A stretch of 13,945 nt of DNA from UBA1447 sp964568955 (GTDB lineage: Bacteria; Bacillota; Clostridia; Oscillospirales; Acutalibacteraceae). The notes below the pieces were generated by a model. It ran no database searches. It saw only the letters and a program-made list of their open reading frames with translations, and was not told where the DNA came from. This document shows, one piece after another, positions 12,582 through 13,945 of this stretch (position 1 is its first letter; each line of letters begins with the position of its first letter). The DNA is taken from assembly GCA_964568955.1 (NCBI GenBank), contig CAZMSM010000054.1, positions 1 through 13,945 on the forward strand, written 5' to 3'. The position numbers and the translations under genes are program-made.

Positions 12582-13547
12582 CTAAATTCTCGTTTCCAAT
12601 ATTTGTAAATTGCCGGCAATGCGGTAATCGCCGCAACCGGCCGGAATAAATATACTGTCGCCCCTGGTAAGCGCCATCATTTCCCCCGCGCAGGCAAGCT
12701 CGCCATTGCCTGCCAGCACAAGCAACGACACAAAAGAGCTGCCGTCTGCCGTGCCTTGGGTCTTGCCATATATATCCAGCTTATCCGAAATAAAAAACTC
12801 ACAATTGACCAGTTTTGTACGTTGCGTGCCGATGCCGCTGTCTTGTGCCGCTAACGGTAAAGTACTCGGCCGGTAGGGCTCGCGTTTGGTTACCCGAACA
12901 GCGTCATCCACGCGCAACGGGCGCAAGGAGCCATCTTTATCCACCCTGTTGTAGTCAAACACCCGGTAGGTCGTGTTCGAGTTCTGCTGAACCTCCACGA
13001 GCAAAACGCCCGAGCAGATGGCATGCAGAGTCCCCGCTTCAATAAAAAAGAAATCTCCTTTTTTCACCTTAAACTTTTGCACATAATCAATCAAGGTACC
13101 TTTTGCGATGGCGTCTATAAATTCGCTCTCGCTGATTTCCTCTTTAAAGCCGACAATCAGCTCGGCACCCTCTTCGCAGTCAAGGATATACCAGCACTCG
13201 GTTTTGCCATCCCCTTCGCCTATGTACTGCGCATAGGTGTCGTCCGGGTGAACCTGAACAGAAAGGTCGCCACGCGCATCGATAAATTTTATCAACACCG
13301 GGAACTTTGTCGCTTGTGTGCGGTGAAGACCGCAGATTGACCGATCCTCCTCAAACACTTCTTGCAGCGTTTTACCGGCATATTCGCCGTTTTCAATTAC
13401 ACTGTAACCGTCTTTGTTGCAAGAAAGCATCCATGCCTCGGCCGCATTCGCTTTGTCGGTTTTAATGCCGTACTCTTCAATAAGCCGCGTGCCACCCCAA
13501 ATGTTTTCACAAACAGCCGCCTTTAGCTTCATCGGATATCGTTTCAT
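12582..13547 (-). CDS. manA: Mannose-6-phosphate isomerase (type I phosphomannose isomerase, short Bacillus-type)
   Basis: Zinc-dependent cupin enzyme interconverting mannose 6-phosphate and fructose 6-phosphate. The 321-residue length fits the short Gram-positive form. Motifs are ENIWGGTRL (14-22), KFPVLIKFIDAR (81-92), LSVQVHPDD (95-103, metal ligands Q98 and H100), KTECWYIL (115-122, ligand E117), IEAGTLHAI (169-177, ligand H175) and EVQQNSNTTYRVFDYNR (185-201). The start at 13547 has AGGTG close by and AAAGGA slightly further upstream; an ATG at codon 6 lacks a site. The ABC-F gene follows 8 bases after the stop, so the two are cotranscribed although their jobs are unrelated. I find no convincing promoter in the 200 bases upstream, and no other mannose genes are nearby. 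Confidence 0.93.
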   Translation of the reverse strand: MKRYPMKLKAAVCENIWGGTRLIEEYGIKTDKANAAEAWMLSCNKDGYSVIENGEYAGKTLQEVFEEDRSICGLHRTQATKFPVLIKFIDARGDLSVQVHPDDTYAQYIGEGDGKTECWYILDCEEGAELIVGFKEEISESEFIDAIAKGTLIDYVQKFKVKKGDFFFIEAGTLHAICSGVLLVEVQQNSNTTYRVFDYNRVDKDGSLRPLRVDDAVRVTKREPYRPSTLPLAAQDSGIGTQRTKLVNCEFFISDKLDIYGKTQGTADGSSFVSLLVLAGNGELACAGEMMALTRGDSIFIPAGCGDYRIAGNLQILETRI

Positions 13548-13662
13548 TATGCACCTATCCTTTCCCGGGTTATATGCCGCCTCAAAAATCCGCCTGTGTC
13601 TCTTGACGTCACGGTGAACAGTTTAGCATATAATACACAAAAAATCTATACCGGCAGAATGC

Positions 13663-13695
13663 AAATCCGGATTTACATCATGTGACATCGTGTGA
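13663..13695. repeat. 12-bp palindrome next to a 10-bp tandem repeat in the manA/tRNA-Val intergenic region
   Basis: AAATCCGGATTT (13663-13674) is a perfect palindrome. Directly after it, CATCATGTGA (13676-13685) is repeated as CATCGTGTGA (13686-13695) with one mismatch. A further palindrome, TGACGTCA, is at 13604-13611. The region lies between divergent transcription units and could be an operator; no known regulator site is recognised. Confidence 0.35.
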
Positions 13696-13752
13696 AAACG
13701 TCAAAATTTTTCTGAAATTTGGGTTTTCTCGTAAGTTTTCTATATTTTCCTA

Positions 13753-13781
13753 TTGCATTTTAAGTGACAATCATTTATACT
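13753..13781 (+). promoter_or_regulatory. Promoter of the tRNA-Val gene
   Basis: -35 TTGCAT (13753-13758), 17-base spacer, -10 TATACT (13776-13781). The predicted start point is about 28 bases ahead of the mature tRNA 5' end, leaving a short leader for RNase P to remove. Confidence 0.75.
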
Positions 13782-13816
13782 AACTTCTGCGTCAATCATC
13801 ATCGGTTGGCACACAT

Positions 13817-13892
13817 GGACGTTTGGCTCAGCTGGTAGAGCATTCGCTTGACGTGCGAAGGGTCGGCGGTTCGAGTCCGTCAACGTCCACCA
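13817..13892 (+). tRNA. tRNA-Val, anticodon GAC
   Basis: A complete 76-base cloverleaf with encoded CCA. Acceptor stem GGACGTT/AACGTCC, then T8 G9; D arm GCTC/GAGC with AGCTGGTA loop; A26; anticodon stem TTCGC/GCGAA with loop TTGACGT, giving anticodon GAC at positions 34-36; variable loop GGGTC; T stem GGCGG/CCGTC (one G-T) with TTCGAGT loop; discriminator A73, then CCA. It reads GTC (and by wobble GTT) valine codons. Position 37 is G, where E. coli tRNA-Val(GAC) has A. The gene is a single-tRNA unit with its own promoter and terminator. Confidence 0.96.
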
Positions 13893-13904
13893 AGATAGAA
13901 ATCT

Positions 13905-13945
13905 CCGGGAATCCTTACTTGTAAAGGTTCCCGGGGGTTTTTTTT
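13905..13945 (+). terminator. Intrinsic terminator after tRNA-Val
   Basis: A 14-bp stem (CCGGGAATCCTTAC, 13905-13918, with GTAAAGGTTCCCGG, 13921-13934) containing one C-A mismatch and one G-T pair, a 2-base gap as drawn, then GGG and a run of eight T to the window end. It begins 12 bases after the CCA end of the tRNA. Confidence 0.88.

Noticed and set aside
13602..13634. Plus-strand promoter TTGACG with a downstream TATAAT.
   Set aside because: The spacer would be 20 bases, too long for a sigma-A promoter, and a better promoter for the tRNA lies at 13753-13781.

Overview
The window looks like a chromosomal piece of a Bacillota (probably Clostridia) genome, most likely a draft or metagenome assembly because it holds a run of 10 Ns at 6982-6991. 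Pointers are: strong Shine-Dalgarno sites, near-consensus sigma-A promoters with 16-17 base spacers, intrinsic hairpin/T-run terminators, a CCA-encoding tRNA gene, and a YdiF-like ABC-F protein. This taxonomic reading is inference. I see no phage, plasmid, transposase, CRISPR or known defence genes.

Layout. (1) 1-2875, minus strand: a tight operon running purine nucleoside phosphorylase -> mtnA -> GNAT acetyltransferase -> Gfo/Idh/MocA oxidoreductase (cut by the window edge), with overlapping or nearly touching genes and a promoter at 2927-2954. (2) 3043-3822, plus strand: an unrecognised zinc-ribbon membrane protein, driven by a divergent promoter and ended by a bidirectional terminator. (3) 3894-5080, minus strand: a two-gene short-chain CHR (chromate-type) transporter pair with a 4-base overlap. 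(4) 5225-9293, plus strand: an araBAD operon (L-ribulokinase, L-arabinose isomerase, L-ribulose-5-phosphate 4-epimerase) with a near-consensus promoter. The araB-araA junction carries hairpin-rich repeat-like DNA and the assembly gap. (5) 9375-13547, minus strand: manA -> ABC-F ATPase -> a 37-codon small ORF -> an AT-rich MFS transporter, convergent on araD across a shared terminator. (6) 13753-13945, plus strand: tRNA-Val(GAC) with its own promoter and terminator.

How the genes work together. AraA converts L-arabinose to L-ribulose, AraB phosphorylates it, and AraD epimerises it to D-xylulose 5-phosphate, so the whole catabolic core is present. No AraR/AraC-type regulator or obvious arabinose transporter is in the window. 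The PNP-mtnA pair suggests nucleoside salvage in which a purine (or 5'-modified) nucleoside is split to a pentose-1-phosphate that MtnA isomerises to the ketose. The PNP carries the residues of a 6-oxopurine enzyme rather than an MTA phosphorylase, which makes this pairing the most interesting biochemical point here. Most of the window is ordinary metabolism. I did not find a convincing new multi-gene system; the best candidates for a second look are the PNP/MtnA/GNAT/oxidoreductase operon, the small ORF ahead of the MFS gene, and the repeat elements at the gap.
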